Shown piece after piece: positions 1-9,710 of a stretch of 64,000 bases of DNA. The DNA is taken from the NCBI GenBank assembly GCA_019096155.1, contig JAHCVI010000001.1, positions 2,294,001-2,358,000 of the forward strand, read 5' to 3'. The notes under the pieces are model-generated. The model was not told where the DNA came from, did no database searches, and worked only from the letters and a program-made list of their open reading frames with translations. This DNA comes from Staphylotrichum longicolle (Eukaryota > Ascomycota > Sordariomycetes > Sordariales > Chaetomiaceae). Every line of letters starts with the position of its first letter. Position 1 is the stretch's first letter. A program made the translations under genes and the position numbers.

Positions 1-1330
1 GCTGGCGTGATTGTTGTTGTCAATTCACATGCCGTGGTGTGCCGAACAAGAGCGCAATATTCGGCCGAGATGCAAGATGGGACGGGATAGGGTGCATCCG
101 GGATGTCGGGTCTGGTGCAGCAGCGTCAAGGATGGAGCCGACTTGGCTGCCCTGATTGCTGAAACTGTGAAACTTGGCGGCAGCTGGGGCCTTTGTGGAG
201 CTCCCTAGCCTAGCTGGCGAGCACGCCTGGCTCGTTAACGGTATGCACATACAGAGGCTTCTGCGTGGCACACGCACGTTAGCGGAAGCTTTAGCATTGC
301 ATAACTTTAGCGTGCGTTGACTACCTAACTATCCGTAGGAACTTCTTATCATGCGCACGACTGACAACCGCAGCCAACCGTTGCTGCAACAGGAAACAAA
401 CCGATGCCGACAGAGAGACAAAACGGCAGTGTGCAACCCCAAAGTTTGGATCTCGGCTGGCAGCTGCTGATTCCGTCATTGCGGCTAATTACATGTCTGA
501 TGGGTGTCTCGGCCCAATGCCCAATGGGACAGCAGCTTGCGGCCACACAGGCCAAGCGATGACGACCGTTGGCCATCCCTGTCAGTTTCGGTGAAGCTCT
601 GACCTCGCACCAAATGTTGCAATCGGCACGCCAGGGCCCGTGTCGTCCATCGCCAGTTGCGCTTGACAGAAAAAGATCCTTCTCACGTCTTTGCAGGCTT
701 CCAGTTACCACTATCTCCCTTCAGCCGCCCGAATTGCGAATTCCACCAATTCTACAAAATTTCAACGATCAGCCCAACTTGCGCCCGATTACTTTAATTC
801 TGTTCCTCAAGCTCTCCTATCGCCTTGCTTCATTGTCGCATTTGCCAGTGTCTGACTCTTACGGAGAACCCGTATTAACCCAATCCTCGCCCGACACGAA
901 CGCCCTCTCACTTCGCCAGCTGTCAGGCTGTCAGGTTGTCAGGCCTTGGGTCGGATAAAGCGAGCTGTCGACTGTTGTTGCACGGGGCACACGGCCGTTT
1001 GCTGGAAGGTCACCCTTTCATTTGCTTTATACCCGGGCAGGGTGCTCTCTCAGGTAGGATCTCAACTCCCAAATACCACCATGTCTGCTCCTCGCCTACT
1101 CCGCTACTACTTCACGATCCACCTCTCCCTATTGCTTCCACAGCCGTAATTATCAGGTGGATGGGACGGTTTGGCCATATTCAAGGTGCTCTTCTGCCTC
1201 AACATCACCGCATGGTTTTTTTTTTTTGTTTGTTGGTTCCATGGCGATTCATTGCTTACTTTTCTCCGGACAGAGCCCTGCGGCACTCACCACCATCACA
1301 ACTGCTTCGGCCGTGGGGCACCCGATCCAC
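1..1330. other. Intergenic and 5' leader, no supported gene
   Basis: No open frame here has recognisable protein features or a plausible exon structure. The stretch from about 700 to 1330 is rich in C and T and has a T-run near 1216, which fits a promoter and 5' UTR for the hydrolase-phosphatase gene that starts at 1331. Confidence 0.5.
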
Positions 1331-3106
1331 ATGGCCTCTTCCAAATATGGTATGCACTCCTTGTCGACTGCGCAGTGTGTTGTTTTGTTTTTCTCCTGCC
1401 ATCTAACCGTGTGCCTAGACGCCAAAACCACCGACCCTCCTCTCATTGAGAGGAGCTCTAGCATAAAGTCTTACACCACCTCTCAAGCCTCATACCCCAA
1501 ACTTCGCGTCTTCTATAGAAGGCATCAGCATGCTGACAACCTTCCAACCTCTCCCGCGCCGATTCCGCTGCTGGTCTTTGTTCATGGGCTAGGCGGTTCC
1601 GTTGCACAATTCAACCCATTGCTCACAAGCCTCACCCCCATTGCGTCATGCCTAGCCGTCGACCTCCCAGGATGCGGCATGTCCGAGTTTGAACCCCGGG
1701 ACTGGAATGCTTACAGTACGGATGCCATCATTGAGCTTCTCGAAACGGTCATCGAGGACCACCGCGAGGCGGCCGCTGGGCAGGGCGTGGTCCTCATCGG
1801 TCATAGCATGGGTTCATCCCTTGCTGCCCTCCTGGCCAACCCACGGAAGCCACAGACGGACTTGCACAAGCACGTCCTCGGTCTGGTAGGCATATGCCCC
1901 ACCGCGGGACAGTTCACCCCGAAGCTTGTCCGTCTGATGCGGACAGGTCTTTACATTCCGGAGTTCATCTTCGATCTATGGAGAGCCTGGGACAGGCGCG
2001 GAGGCCTCGAGAGCCCAAGTGTTCACCGGTTCGTTGGAGCAAATGCCGATGCCGAGTCTAAGCGACTACAGTACCTGTACAACTACCAGAGCAAGACCCC
2101 CGTCTGGCGACGAATGGCGTGGGGCGCTCTCCCGACGTATTCGAACGGCGTGCCTTCTGGCGGCATTGCGAGCCTGGACGTCTGGGCAGGCCTGGATATT
2201 CCAGTGTTTCTAGTCGGCGGGACTGACGATCAAGTCGTTCCCCCGGCCGAGGTCGACAAGATTGTGTCGGTGCTGACGGGGGGGGAAACCGAACCCAGCC
2301 CGGAGACGAACGGAGTCGCGAAGAGCAGCGGGGAAGAGGCCGCAGAGGCAAACGGCGCAACAGGTCTTCCGCATCTGCCTCGGCACCCGAAGAAGGTGGT
2401 GGTTGGCATGAAGCTTCCCAGCCCAGCAGGCCACGGCTTGCTGTACGCTCCGCCGACCGTGCCCGTCCTTGCGGGTCTGATCTCCGACTTTCTCTCAAAG
2501 CATGTCACGGGCCGGCTCTCGCTTGGCTGGCAGCTTCAGTATCTTTGTCGTGACGGGAAATGGGACGTCAAGAACCTCGAGAAGTGGCGGGCCGTGGCCC
2601 CGGTTTCGGGGCCCATTGGCGGCGTGTTCCGCGCCATCAAAACTCTACGAGAGGTGGACGAAGAACACTGCCCGCGGGTATTCGTACAGAAATGGGGCGG
2701 CATCATCAAGGACGTTATCGACATCTCGCACGACAACCCCGTCTATAACCCCTGCGGCCTCGAGCAGGGCGGCATCCACTACCACAAGTACGCGACCTTG
2801 TCCAAGGTGCCACCAAACGACGCCGAGATTACTGGGTTTGTCGACCTGGTGGACAAGATCCGCGCAGATCAGAAAGAGCAGGCCAAGGCCAAGGGGTGGG
2901 ACGAGGGCTACGCGGTGGGGGTCCACTGCCACTATGGATTCAACCGGACAGGGTTCCTGATTGCCTGCTATCTGGTCGAGCGGTGCGGGTTCACCGCGAA
3001 GGAGGCCATCGAGGCTTTTGCCGAGGCCAGACCGAACGGGATCAGGCACGAGCATTTCAGGGACCGGCTGTATGTGCGGTACTCGGGAGTGAAGAGCGAG
3101 GCTTGA
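1331..3106 (+). CDS. Alpha/beta-hydrolase fused to a dual-specificity (RNA-triphosphatase-like) phosphatase
   Basis: Exons 1331-1349 and 1419-3106 give 568 aa. The 69-nt intron has a GTATGC donor, a CTAAC branch site and a TAG acceptor, and it reads through in frame, so the open frame alone would hide it. Residues ~35-370 form an alpha/beta-hydrolase: an oxyanion-type HGLGG, the nucleophile elbow GHSMG (Ser ~136), an acidic residue in GGTDDQVV (~277) and a His in AGHGLL (~344). Residues ~400-568 form a cysteine phosphatase with the P-loop HCHYGFNRTG (Cys ~510, Arg six residues later), followed by ARPNGI. That pattern is closest to the RNA 5'-triphosphatase domain of metazoan capping enzyme and DUSP11, as I know those families. 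Substrates are unknown. The start follows the ATG that precedes the conserved intron; an earlier in-frame ATG exists at 1241 but lies in leader-like sequence. Confidence 0.8.
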   Translation: MASSKYGMHSLSTAQCVVLFFSCHLTVCLDAKTTDPPLIERSSSIKSYTTSQASYPKLRVFYRRHQHADNLPTSPAPIPLLVFVHGLGGSVAQFNPLLTSLTPIASCLAVDLPGCGMSEFEPRDWNAYSTDAIIELLETVIEDHREAAAGQGVVLIGHSMGSSLAALLANPRKPQTDLHKHVLGLVGICPTAGQFTPKLVRLMRTGLYIPEFIFDLWRAWDRRGGLESPSVHRFVGANADAESKRLQYLYNYQSKTPVWRRMAWGALPTYSNGVPSGGIASLDVWAGLDIPVFLVGGTDDQVVPPAEVDKIVSVLTGGETEPSPETNGVAKSSGEEAAEANGATGLPHLPRHPKKVVVGMKLPSPAGHGLLYAPPTVPVLAGLISDFLSKHVTGRLSLGWQLQYLCRDGKWDVKNLEKWRAVAPVSGPIGGVFRAIKTLREVDEEHCPRVFVQKWGGIIKDVIDISHDNPVYNPCGLEQGGIHYHKYATLSKVPPNDAEITGFVDLVDKIRADQKEQAKAKGWDEGYAVGVHCHYGFNRTGFLIACYLVERCGFTAKEAIEAFAEARPNGIRHEHFRDRLYVRYSGVKSEA

Positions 3107-3514
3107 GCCCTCGACTCGATATGTTTTGTTCTGTTTTGGATATTGGGTCTCTTTTCTAGCATGTCACATTAGATGTTTTTGGGAGGAGTTGGCGGTCAAG
3201 CAGTTGTGGTCAAAGTTCATAGCATAGAGGACGGGTCGCAAGAGGTTTTCCATTATACCAGGCCGCGGATGCCAATCTCTGTTTGAGTTTCTTTTTCCCT
3301 GTCCGTCTCAAATACCATCAAAACTTCAGGCTGGAGCCGGTACGCCATAACTCATCGCCATGATACTGCCCTCCCACGCATTGATATTACACTCTGAAGA
3401 ACAAGAACAACAACAGCAGCAACAACAACAACCAACCATCCAATGACTCAAAACCCACCACTCCCTACAACAACCCAACCCAACCCAACCCCCCCCCAAA
3501 CCTCCTCTCAATTC
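3107..3514. other. Intergenic with CA-rich simple repeats
   Basis: This is the 3' flank of two convergent genes. It holds a CAA/CAG-type imperfect repeat at about 3403-3438 and C-rich sequence at 3475-3530. No gene is seen. Confidence 0.5.
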
Positions 3515-3964
3515 TCACAACTCCCCCCGACTAGCCAACCACGCGGCGCCCGAGTCCGCCCACACCTCGTACTCCTCCACCCTCCCCTCCCCATTGAACC
3601 CCAGCACGTATACAAACGTCTCGTCCCAGCTCTGGCCCGTGCTCTTCCACGTGAACCGCGCCGCGCCGCGCACGCAGACCTTGCGCGCCTCGGCGTCGAC
3701 GACGTACTCGGTGAACCGCATGTCCTCGAAGCCCAGGCACTCGGCCACGACGGACAGGTAGTCGGCGAGGCCGTCGGCGCCGCGGAACGTGCGGCCCAGG
3801 AAGGGGGCGAGCTGCGAGAGGCCGTGCTCGTGGACGAGGATGGAGGCGTGGTCAGTGGTGAAGTGCCGGGCGAGGAGCTCGCGGGGCGGGACGGAGGTGG
3901 AGAAGGCGGCGCAGAAGGAGGTCGCGGCTTCGAGGAGGGAGGCGCGGGTTGGTTGGTGGGGCAT
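3515..3964 (-). CDS. NTF2-like / SnoaL-type small protein
   Basis: A single exon of 149 aa starts at the ATG at 3964. The pattern fits the NTF2-like (SnoaL, ketosteroid-isomerase-type) cone fold: an N-terminal helix with LLEAATSFCAAF, a central 'F...ADGLADYLSVV' helix, and alternating strands ending in 'VEEYEVWAD'. Such proteins in fungi are usually small cytosolic enzymes or binding proteins, and the ligand cannot be inferred here. The frame is strongly GC-rich, like its neighbours. It is convergent with the hydrolase-phosphatase gene and shows no sign of interruption. Confidence 0.7.
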   Translation of the reverse strand: MPHQPTRASLLEAATSFCAAFSTSVPPRELLARHFTTDHASILVHEHGLSQLAPFLGRTFRGADGLADYLSVVAECLGFEDMRFTEYVVDAEARKVCVRGAARFTWKSTGQSWDETFVYVLGFNGEGRVEEYEVWADSGAAWLASRGEL

Positions 3965-4344
3965 GCTTATTTGGTTTTTGGTAGGTTTGAGGACTTGGTT
4001 TGGTTTGAGATGGGATGGGATGTCCGGGGTTGGAGGTGAGGTGAGGTGAGATGGTTAGGGAAGTGGGTGGTGGTGGTGGTGGTGGTGGTGGTGCAGCGAG
4101 GTGAAGTGTCGAGTCCCCTGCCCTCCGTCGACGTCATGCATGCATGGAGGGGACTCCATACCTTAAGCAAGGTACCCGCGAGTGTGTGGGGAAGGCTTGA
4201 TGGATCCTTTTCTCGCGCAGTTCATCGCAATTTGGTATTTACCATAGGTACCGCGAGTTCCGTATCATCGGGGGATGGAACCGGCATCTAGAAACAAATC
4301 GTGCCGCGGTGATGATGAGGAGGATGAAATAATCAAGACCCTTC
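3965..4344. other. Intergenic, upstream of the NTF2-like gene
   Basis: The stretch holds GGTGAG-type repeats and a GTG microsatellite (listed separately), then AT-richer sequence with an inverted 'GCATGCATG' around 4137-4146. No gene is seen. Confidence 0.5.
4066..4093 (+). repeat. (GTG)n microsatellite
   Basis: About nine tandem GGT/GTG units are seen directly, preceded by a GGTGAG-like run at 4034-4050. It lies in the promoter of the NTF2-like gene and should be length-variable. Confidence 0.9.
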
Positions 4345-4904
4345 TCAATCCACAGTCCCGTCGAGAAGCTTGTCCATCATTTCGTTCTCGACAAAGTCGT
4401 ACCACTCTTGCGTCTGATACCCCCGCCGCACAAGCTCTTGCAGGCCCTCGTAGACAAAGTTGTGGCAGTTCCAATCCATGTCGCGGTCGTGGCCCGAATT
4501 GGCCGCGACAATGTCCACGGGCACCATCTCCTGGCCGGGATCGACCAAGACAGCCCCGGCGTTGACATGGTCGACATAGGTGGGTTCCGCCACCCACTCA
4601 ATCTTGGCGTGGTGACGGCCGACTATCCATCTGAGCGTCTTGCTGTCGCGCTGTGTGTGGACGGTCTCGTAAAAGTCTGGGAGGTCTGGTGAGGTGAAGT
4701 ACAGCACGGCGTGACGATTGTTCCACGTATCGCTGGGCTGGCTCGGAAGATGAATATCGTCAGGCAGACCGTTGTTCGGCCGGCTGTTTGGCGCACCGGC
4801 TTGGTCCCTTGCGTCCCCTCGCTGGGACTGCTCGGTTTCCCTTCAGACGAGCCTTGCGCCTTGAGATGGCTGGATCTGCTGTGAGCCAAAAAGCTCGAAA
4901 TCAT
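4345..4904 (-). CDS. Hypothetical protein, frame broken once
   Basis: Residues encoded by 4345-4790 make a convincing protein (W-, D- and Y-rich, e.g. 'DMDWNCHNFVYEGL' and 'WYDFVENEMM'), but that frame hits a stop upstream before any ATG. A Ser/Lys-rich reading beginning at the ATG at 4904 lies one frame away. Joining the two needs one missing base between about 4760 and 4850, and would give about 186 aa. The direction of the shift matches the other frame breaks in this window. I do not recognise the family. The alternative is that an intron or a different first exon supplies the N-terminus. Confidence 0.45.
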
Positions 4905-5574
4905 TGCGGCGGTGTGGGAGACCGAGACTGGTCGTATGTCCGGCTGTCCTTTGCCCAAAGACTCAGATATCGTTGGGAACGGATGATCTCGGGCACATGC
5001 CACTGTGTAGACAACGTCGATGAGGGGTTGGTCACGATGTCGATTCGTGGGGGTCCCGAAGCTTTGGCTCGCTGCCTGCAAGCCGATGCGAACCGCCTCA
5101 ACGAGCACCTGACAAGCGATCGGTTCCTAGGGAGAGGAGAAATGTATTGTTCAGCTTTCAAAGTAGCATTGTTTCGAGAGATGGGTTTTTTTTTTTCTCA
5201 ACAAAAGATCCCCCTTGCTTCGTTCGACATTCAACAGTCGTCGAGCTTGGTGAGAATACGCTTTTTGCGGGGTGAAGGAACGAGGGGAGAAAGCTCCCCC
5301 AGGTCCTCGCGGGGGTCTGAAACGAGCTAGTCCCACAAACACAGGTGGCTTGGGTGGATCCGTGCCGCCTTGGTGCAGCGGGCCCAGGGCCCAGCGGGCC
5401 AACTTAAACCGAACGTCAACCCCCGAGGCTGCAGCCTGCAGCTCTGACATCACCCACCTGGTTCCTGTGCTGCACGTCCCGTCGGCACCTCCTGCCTGCA
5501 CATCCCCTCTGCACAGCTGCGGTACTCACCATATCGGACGGCAACAACCCCTTTAATCTCCCAATCATTGCGCA
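4905..5574. other. Divergent promoter region
   Basis: The region lies between the minus-strand hypothetical gene and PHO8. It contains a T-run at 5187-5198 and CT-rich sequence close to the PHO8 start. No gene is supported. Confidence 0.4.
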
Positions 5575-7519
5575 ATGGTGAGATCTGCAGTTTCCTGTCG
5601 TCGACAATGAAGCCGCGCTAACAGCCCATCATCGCAGTCCCCGCGATCGGAGCGGACACCGCTCCTGGCGGACCGCCCGCGCAATTCTGAAGACTCGACC
5701 CGCCGCGCCGAGGAAGAAGATGCCGCCCTACATGGAACCGCCGTTGCCCCCAGTTCCCGCCGCACCACCGGCCTGCGCGAGATAGTCCTCTTCGCCTGGG
5801 CCCTCATCGCCACCGCCGCCGTCATCGTCCTCGCCGTCGTCCTCCAACACCACAACTCCACCACTCCAACACCCTCCCCGCCCCCGTCACCCGTCCCTAT
5901 CGTTCCAGGCGACCCGGCCGCAGGCGGGCCCTACACCACCTCCTCCGCCAAAAAGCCCAAGCGCAACCTCATCTTCATGGTCTCCGACGGCATGGGCCCG
6001 GCCTCTCTCTCCCTGACCCGCTCCTTCCGCCAATTCACCTCCTCCCTGCCCATCGACGACGTCCTGACCCTCGACCGCCACTTCTGGGGCACCTCGCGCA
6101 CGCGCTCGACCAACTCGCTCGTGACCGACTCCGCCGCCGGCGCCACGGCCTTCTCGTGCGGCCGCAAGAGCTACAACGGCGCCATCGGCATGCTGCCCGG
6201 CCACAAGCCGTGCGGCACCGTGCTCGAGGCCGCCAAGCGCGCCGGGTTCATGACGGGGCTCGTCGTGACGACCGATGTCACGGACGCGACGCCTGCGTGC
6301 TTTGCGTCGCATGTGGATTATCGGATGCAGATGGACGAGATTGCGCTGCAGGAGGTGGGCGAGGGCCCGCTGGGCAGGAGCGTGGACCTGATTCTGGGTG
6401 GCGGGAGGTGTCATTTCCTGCCGAACGGTACCGAGGGGAGCTGCCGGGTGGATGACGTGGATGTTGTGGGGATCGCGCAGGAGAAGCACGGGTGGGGGTA
6501 CAAGAGTGACCGGGCCGGGTTTGATGAGCTGAGGTTGGGCAAGAATATCACTCTGCCGATGCTCGGGTTGTTCGCGGCGACGGATGTGCCGTTTGAGATT
6601 GACCGGAGGAACATGGCGGATGTGTATCCGAGCCTGAGCGAGATGGCCACCACGGCGCTGACGGCGCTGGAGGAGGCGACCAAGGACAGCGATGAGGGTT
6701 TCTTCCTCATGATTGAGGGCAGCAGGATCGATCATGCGGGTCACATCAACGACCCTGCTGCGCAGGTGCGCGAAGTGCTGGAGTACGACAAGACGTTCAA
6801 GATTGTGCTGGACTTCCTGGAGAAGTCCGACACGGAGGGCATCCTGGTGGCCACGAGCGACCACGAAACCGGCGGTCTTGCCACAGCTTGGCGTAAGCCC
6901 TCTTACTCTCAAACTCCCCTCTTGTTGATCGATGCTAACCCCCTCTCTAGAAGCACCCAATGAACTCCCCGTCTACAACTGGCACCCCGCCGTCTTGGCC
7001 AAGGCCAACGCCTCGGCCGAGTACTGCTCGCTCCTCCTCCGCCAGCACCTGGCCACCTTGGATTCTGCATCTCGCGAGGACTCGGCGTCGCTCATGGACT
7101 GGATCAACAAGAACCTCGTCATCGCCCGCCTCGGCATCACCGACGCCCAAGAGTACGAGCTCAGCACCCTCGCCGAGAACCCCGAGTCCGCCGTCATCAT
7201 CTTCTCGCGCATGGTCAGCATGCGTGCCCGCGTCGGCTGGAGCACCCACGGCCACAGCGCTGTGGACGTGAATATCTACAGCTCGGGCGGTGCCGCGGCC
7301 GAGAAGATTCGCGGCAACGTGGAGAACACGGATATTGGAAAGTTTTTGAGCGCGTATCTGGACGTGGATGTCGACGAGATCACGAAGGAGCTGGAGGATA
7401 AGCTGGAGAGCCTGCCCGTGACCGAGTCTGAGGCTGAGGTTCAGGGAGGAGAGACGGGCGGGCATCCAGAGGCCTGGGTTAAGGCGCATTGGGGTTCTGA
7501 TTGGGTCTGGGAGTTCTAG
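5575..7519 (+). CDS. PHO8: Vacuolar (repressible) alkaline phosphatase
   Basis: The exons are 5575-5577, 5638-6892 and 6951-7519, giving 608 aa. The first coding exon is only the ATG; intron 1 (60 nt) and intron 2 (58 nt) both carry GCTAAC branch sites. Residues ~49-70 are a single hydrophobic helix after a basic and acidic cytosolic tail, the type II signal-anchor layout of Pho8. The catalytic domain has every alkaline phosphatase landmark: metal-binding SDGMG (~117), the phosphorylated serine in TDSAAGAT (~165), SRIDHAGH (~363) and TSDHETGG (~408). It hydrolyses phosphomonoesters in the vacuole lumen using Zn/Mg. The family usually runs 530-610 aa, so the length fits. It stands alone as a plus-strand gene. 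Confidence 0.95.
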
Positions 7520-8016
7520 GGCGTCGGGGTAGCGTGCTGCGCGTTGCATGTTGGATTATGTGTTGCTTGCTAAACTGCATTGGAGCGAGGTTCGGTAGTG
7601 TAATCATCAAGTATCGGTTTACTTTTCTTGCCCCATCAACTTCCTGGTAGCTGTACTCCGGTTCTCTTGGAGAATAACAAGGCCACTCGGCGCCTGAGGC
7701 ATCGAAGAAGCTATTAGAGTTCAGCCGAGTTCCAGGCACGGCACTCGATGTCGTAAATCCACATAATAGCCACGTTATTCGGGCTGGATCGAGAGAACTT
7801 TGAAGAACAGCTTCGGAAGTAATAACCATAGTTTTGACTTTAAAAATAAAAGGCAACAAAAGCAGTTCTAAAACAAAAACAAAACAAGACAACAACAGCA
7901 AAGAGTTGCCGGCAACTCTTCAAACACAACGCCGCCCTCCTCCTACCACACTCGATTACTGCCTGAACGCCCCAAGCCAATCAAGGGGAACGGAAATCTT
8001 GTGCCCACCGGTCTGC
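7520..8016. other. Convergent 3' flanks
   Basis: This lies between PHO8 and a minus-strand Ser-rich gene. It is AT-richer than the coding DNA, with an A-rich patch at 7840-7900. No gene is seen. Confidence 0.5.
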
Positions 8017-8703
8017 TCAAGGCGCCCTGTTGTTATTGCCCCCTCCGCCACCCCTATTCCTCTGAGCCAGGAACCGATTCTCTTGGGACGCCGAGCCAGC
8101 ACTGATCACAGCATTTCGCTCGTCACGAGGCAAACTGTCAATGAAGGCGTCGAAATCCGAATCGGGCGCAGAGCCCGACGACCGCTGCGAATCCCGGGCG
8201 ACCGACCGAGCGCTGCTCGGGGGCCCCTGGGCCGAGGCGGTCTGCGGCCTCGAGTCGATGTAGGTGCCCAGCGAGTCCGTGTTCCGCCCCAACGAGCTCG
8301 TCGGCCCACGGGCGGATGAGCTCTGCGGGCGCGAGTCGATGAACGTCCCCAGCGAGTCTGTATTCCTGGTTGCCGTGCTCGGGGGCCGCGCCGGAGCGCT
8401 GCCGGCGTAGCTGGAGTGCCCGTAGGCGGACATCACGGAAGCGTGACCCGGGGTCGCAGGGCCGTGGCTCCCGGTGCTGGAACGGTCCGAGGCTTGGCTG
8501 CTGCCGGCGTAGCTTGAGTGTCCATACGAGGACATCAACGAGGCGTGGCCAGGAGGGTGCGGGCCACCGCTCGTGTTGCTGCTTCTGCTGCTAGGTCGGT
8601 TCGACGACGGAGGCGCCCCAGAGACGCCACTGCCGCTTCGTCGCTCTCTGCCCGAGTCCTGGGAGTACACGGAAGAAGACCGAGAGGGGTTTCGAGGATT
8701 CAT
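8017..8703 (-). CDS. Ser/Gly-rich low-complexity protein with two internal duplications
   Basis: A single exon of 228 aa starts at the ATG at 8703. The sequence is almost entirely disordered: Ser, Gly, Pro, Arg and Asn dominate, and there is no signal peptide or membrane segment. Two motifs are each present twice: 'PGHAS(L/V)MS(S/A)YGHSSYAGS' in the first half and 'RNTDSLGT(F/Y)IDSRPQ' in the second. The C-terminus has a short ordered-looking stretch (DFDAFIDSLPRDERNAVI) and ends in a Gly/Asn-rich tail. I do not recognise the family. Amino-acid use is unlike its neighbours, but the frame is clean and GC-rich. Confidence 0.6.
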   Translation of the reverse strand: MNPRNPSRSSSVYSQDSGRERRSGSGVSGAPPSSNRPSSRSSNTSGGPHPPGHASLMSSYGHSSYAGSSQASDRSSTGSHGPATPGHASVMSAYGHSSYAGSAPARPPSTATRNTDSLGTFIDSRPQSSSARGPTSSLGRNTDSLGTYIDSRPQTASAQGPPSSARSVARDSQRSSGSAPDSDFDAFIDSLPRDERNAVISAGSASQENRFLAQRNRGGGGGNNNRAP

Positions 8704-9710
8704 CGTGGAAAGAAAATGGAGAAGAGCACCGGTTTCTTGGTGTAAAATGACTTGATGCTTGGGAAGGTAGGTGGAAGTAACTGCAAACTCGATGTCTGCT
8801 CGTTGTCGGTGTTGTTGTTGCTCTCGACTGGGCAGGAGCAACCACCTCGACACCTTTATATGTGTTCACGAAGAGAGCCTTGTGAAGGAATATCCACTCA
8901 AGATGTTTCAAGGTGAACCTCAACTGGTAGCCCGGTCCGGAGAGCTAACGACGTCTCGTGAACAGAAGTTGGCCCCGGCCAGGCTGGTGGCATTGCTTCT
9001 GGTCATGGCCCGGCCTCGCGAGAACAAATATTCCCAAAATAGACGTCTGGAAAACCATGAACGGTGGGTGCTCCGGGTTGCCAAGGTGGTCTGCGGTGTC
9101 TTGCGTTGCATGGTTGTGTGGTCGTCTAGGTCCCCAACAAAGCAGTAGACCCCGTCGGCGCCATCCCCGGGCCAGGTTCCCCTGAAACAATATTACGCTT
9201 CGAGACTCGGTCGCGTCAACACGCATGGCCTCCGGCCGCCTGAGTCCCGCATGCCATGGACCAAGAATACTCGGCACGCCCGTTGGCAAGAGCTGGTCCT
9301 CCAAGCGGCTCGACGCCGTCGAGTTCATCTTCAGGGGCCATCTAGAAAGCTACTTTTGGCGTGAGCGGCCAGCGAGTGCGCCAACGCTGCTTCAGATATG
9401 TTCGCGGAGACATCGAGTGTCTCCTTGTTGGTTGTACTTGGGCCTCGGCTGCGACCCTTGACATCATGCCGCAAGACGGCGTTGGGTGACTGTTGGTTTG
9501 GGAGAGTGGGGCGAGCGTCTCGAGAAGGAGTGGTTGAGTGAGGCCCAAAACAGTTCAAACAATCCAAGCGCCCAATCGCCGTTTCGATGGCTCAATTGAC
9601 TTCAATTCATCAACTTCGCACCCAAGTCGGCTTTGTCATTCATATTTCTGAGGGTTTTCTGATCTGCCACGCCTCAGTCATTTTTCTCTAGTGACTGACA
9701 AATTCTTATC
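8704..9710. other. Divergent promoter region
   Basis: One kilobase lies between the Ser-rich gene (minus) and the phosphotransferase-like gene (plus). Open frames here lack protein features, and I see no repeat or RNA gene. Confidence 0.5.

Noticed and set aside
1157..1330. Upstream in-frame extension of the hydrolase-phosphatase protein
   Set aside because: The sequence is leader-like and low in coding character, and the ATG at 1331 followed by a consensus intron is a better start.
5887..6960. Long antisense open frame opposite PHO8 (and similar ones opposite TYR1, kynureninase, CSN5 and the phosphotransferase-like gene)
   Set aside because: They are mirror images of GC-rich codon usage and have no protein motifs, starts or splice logic.
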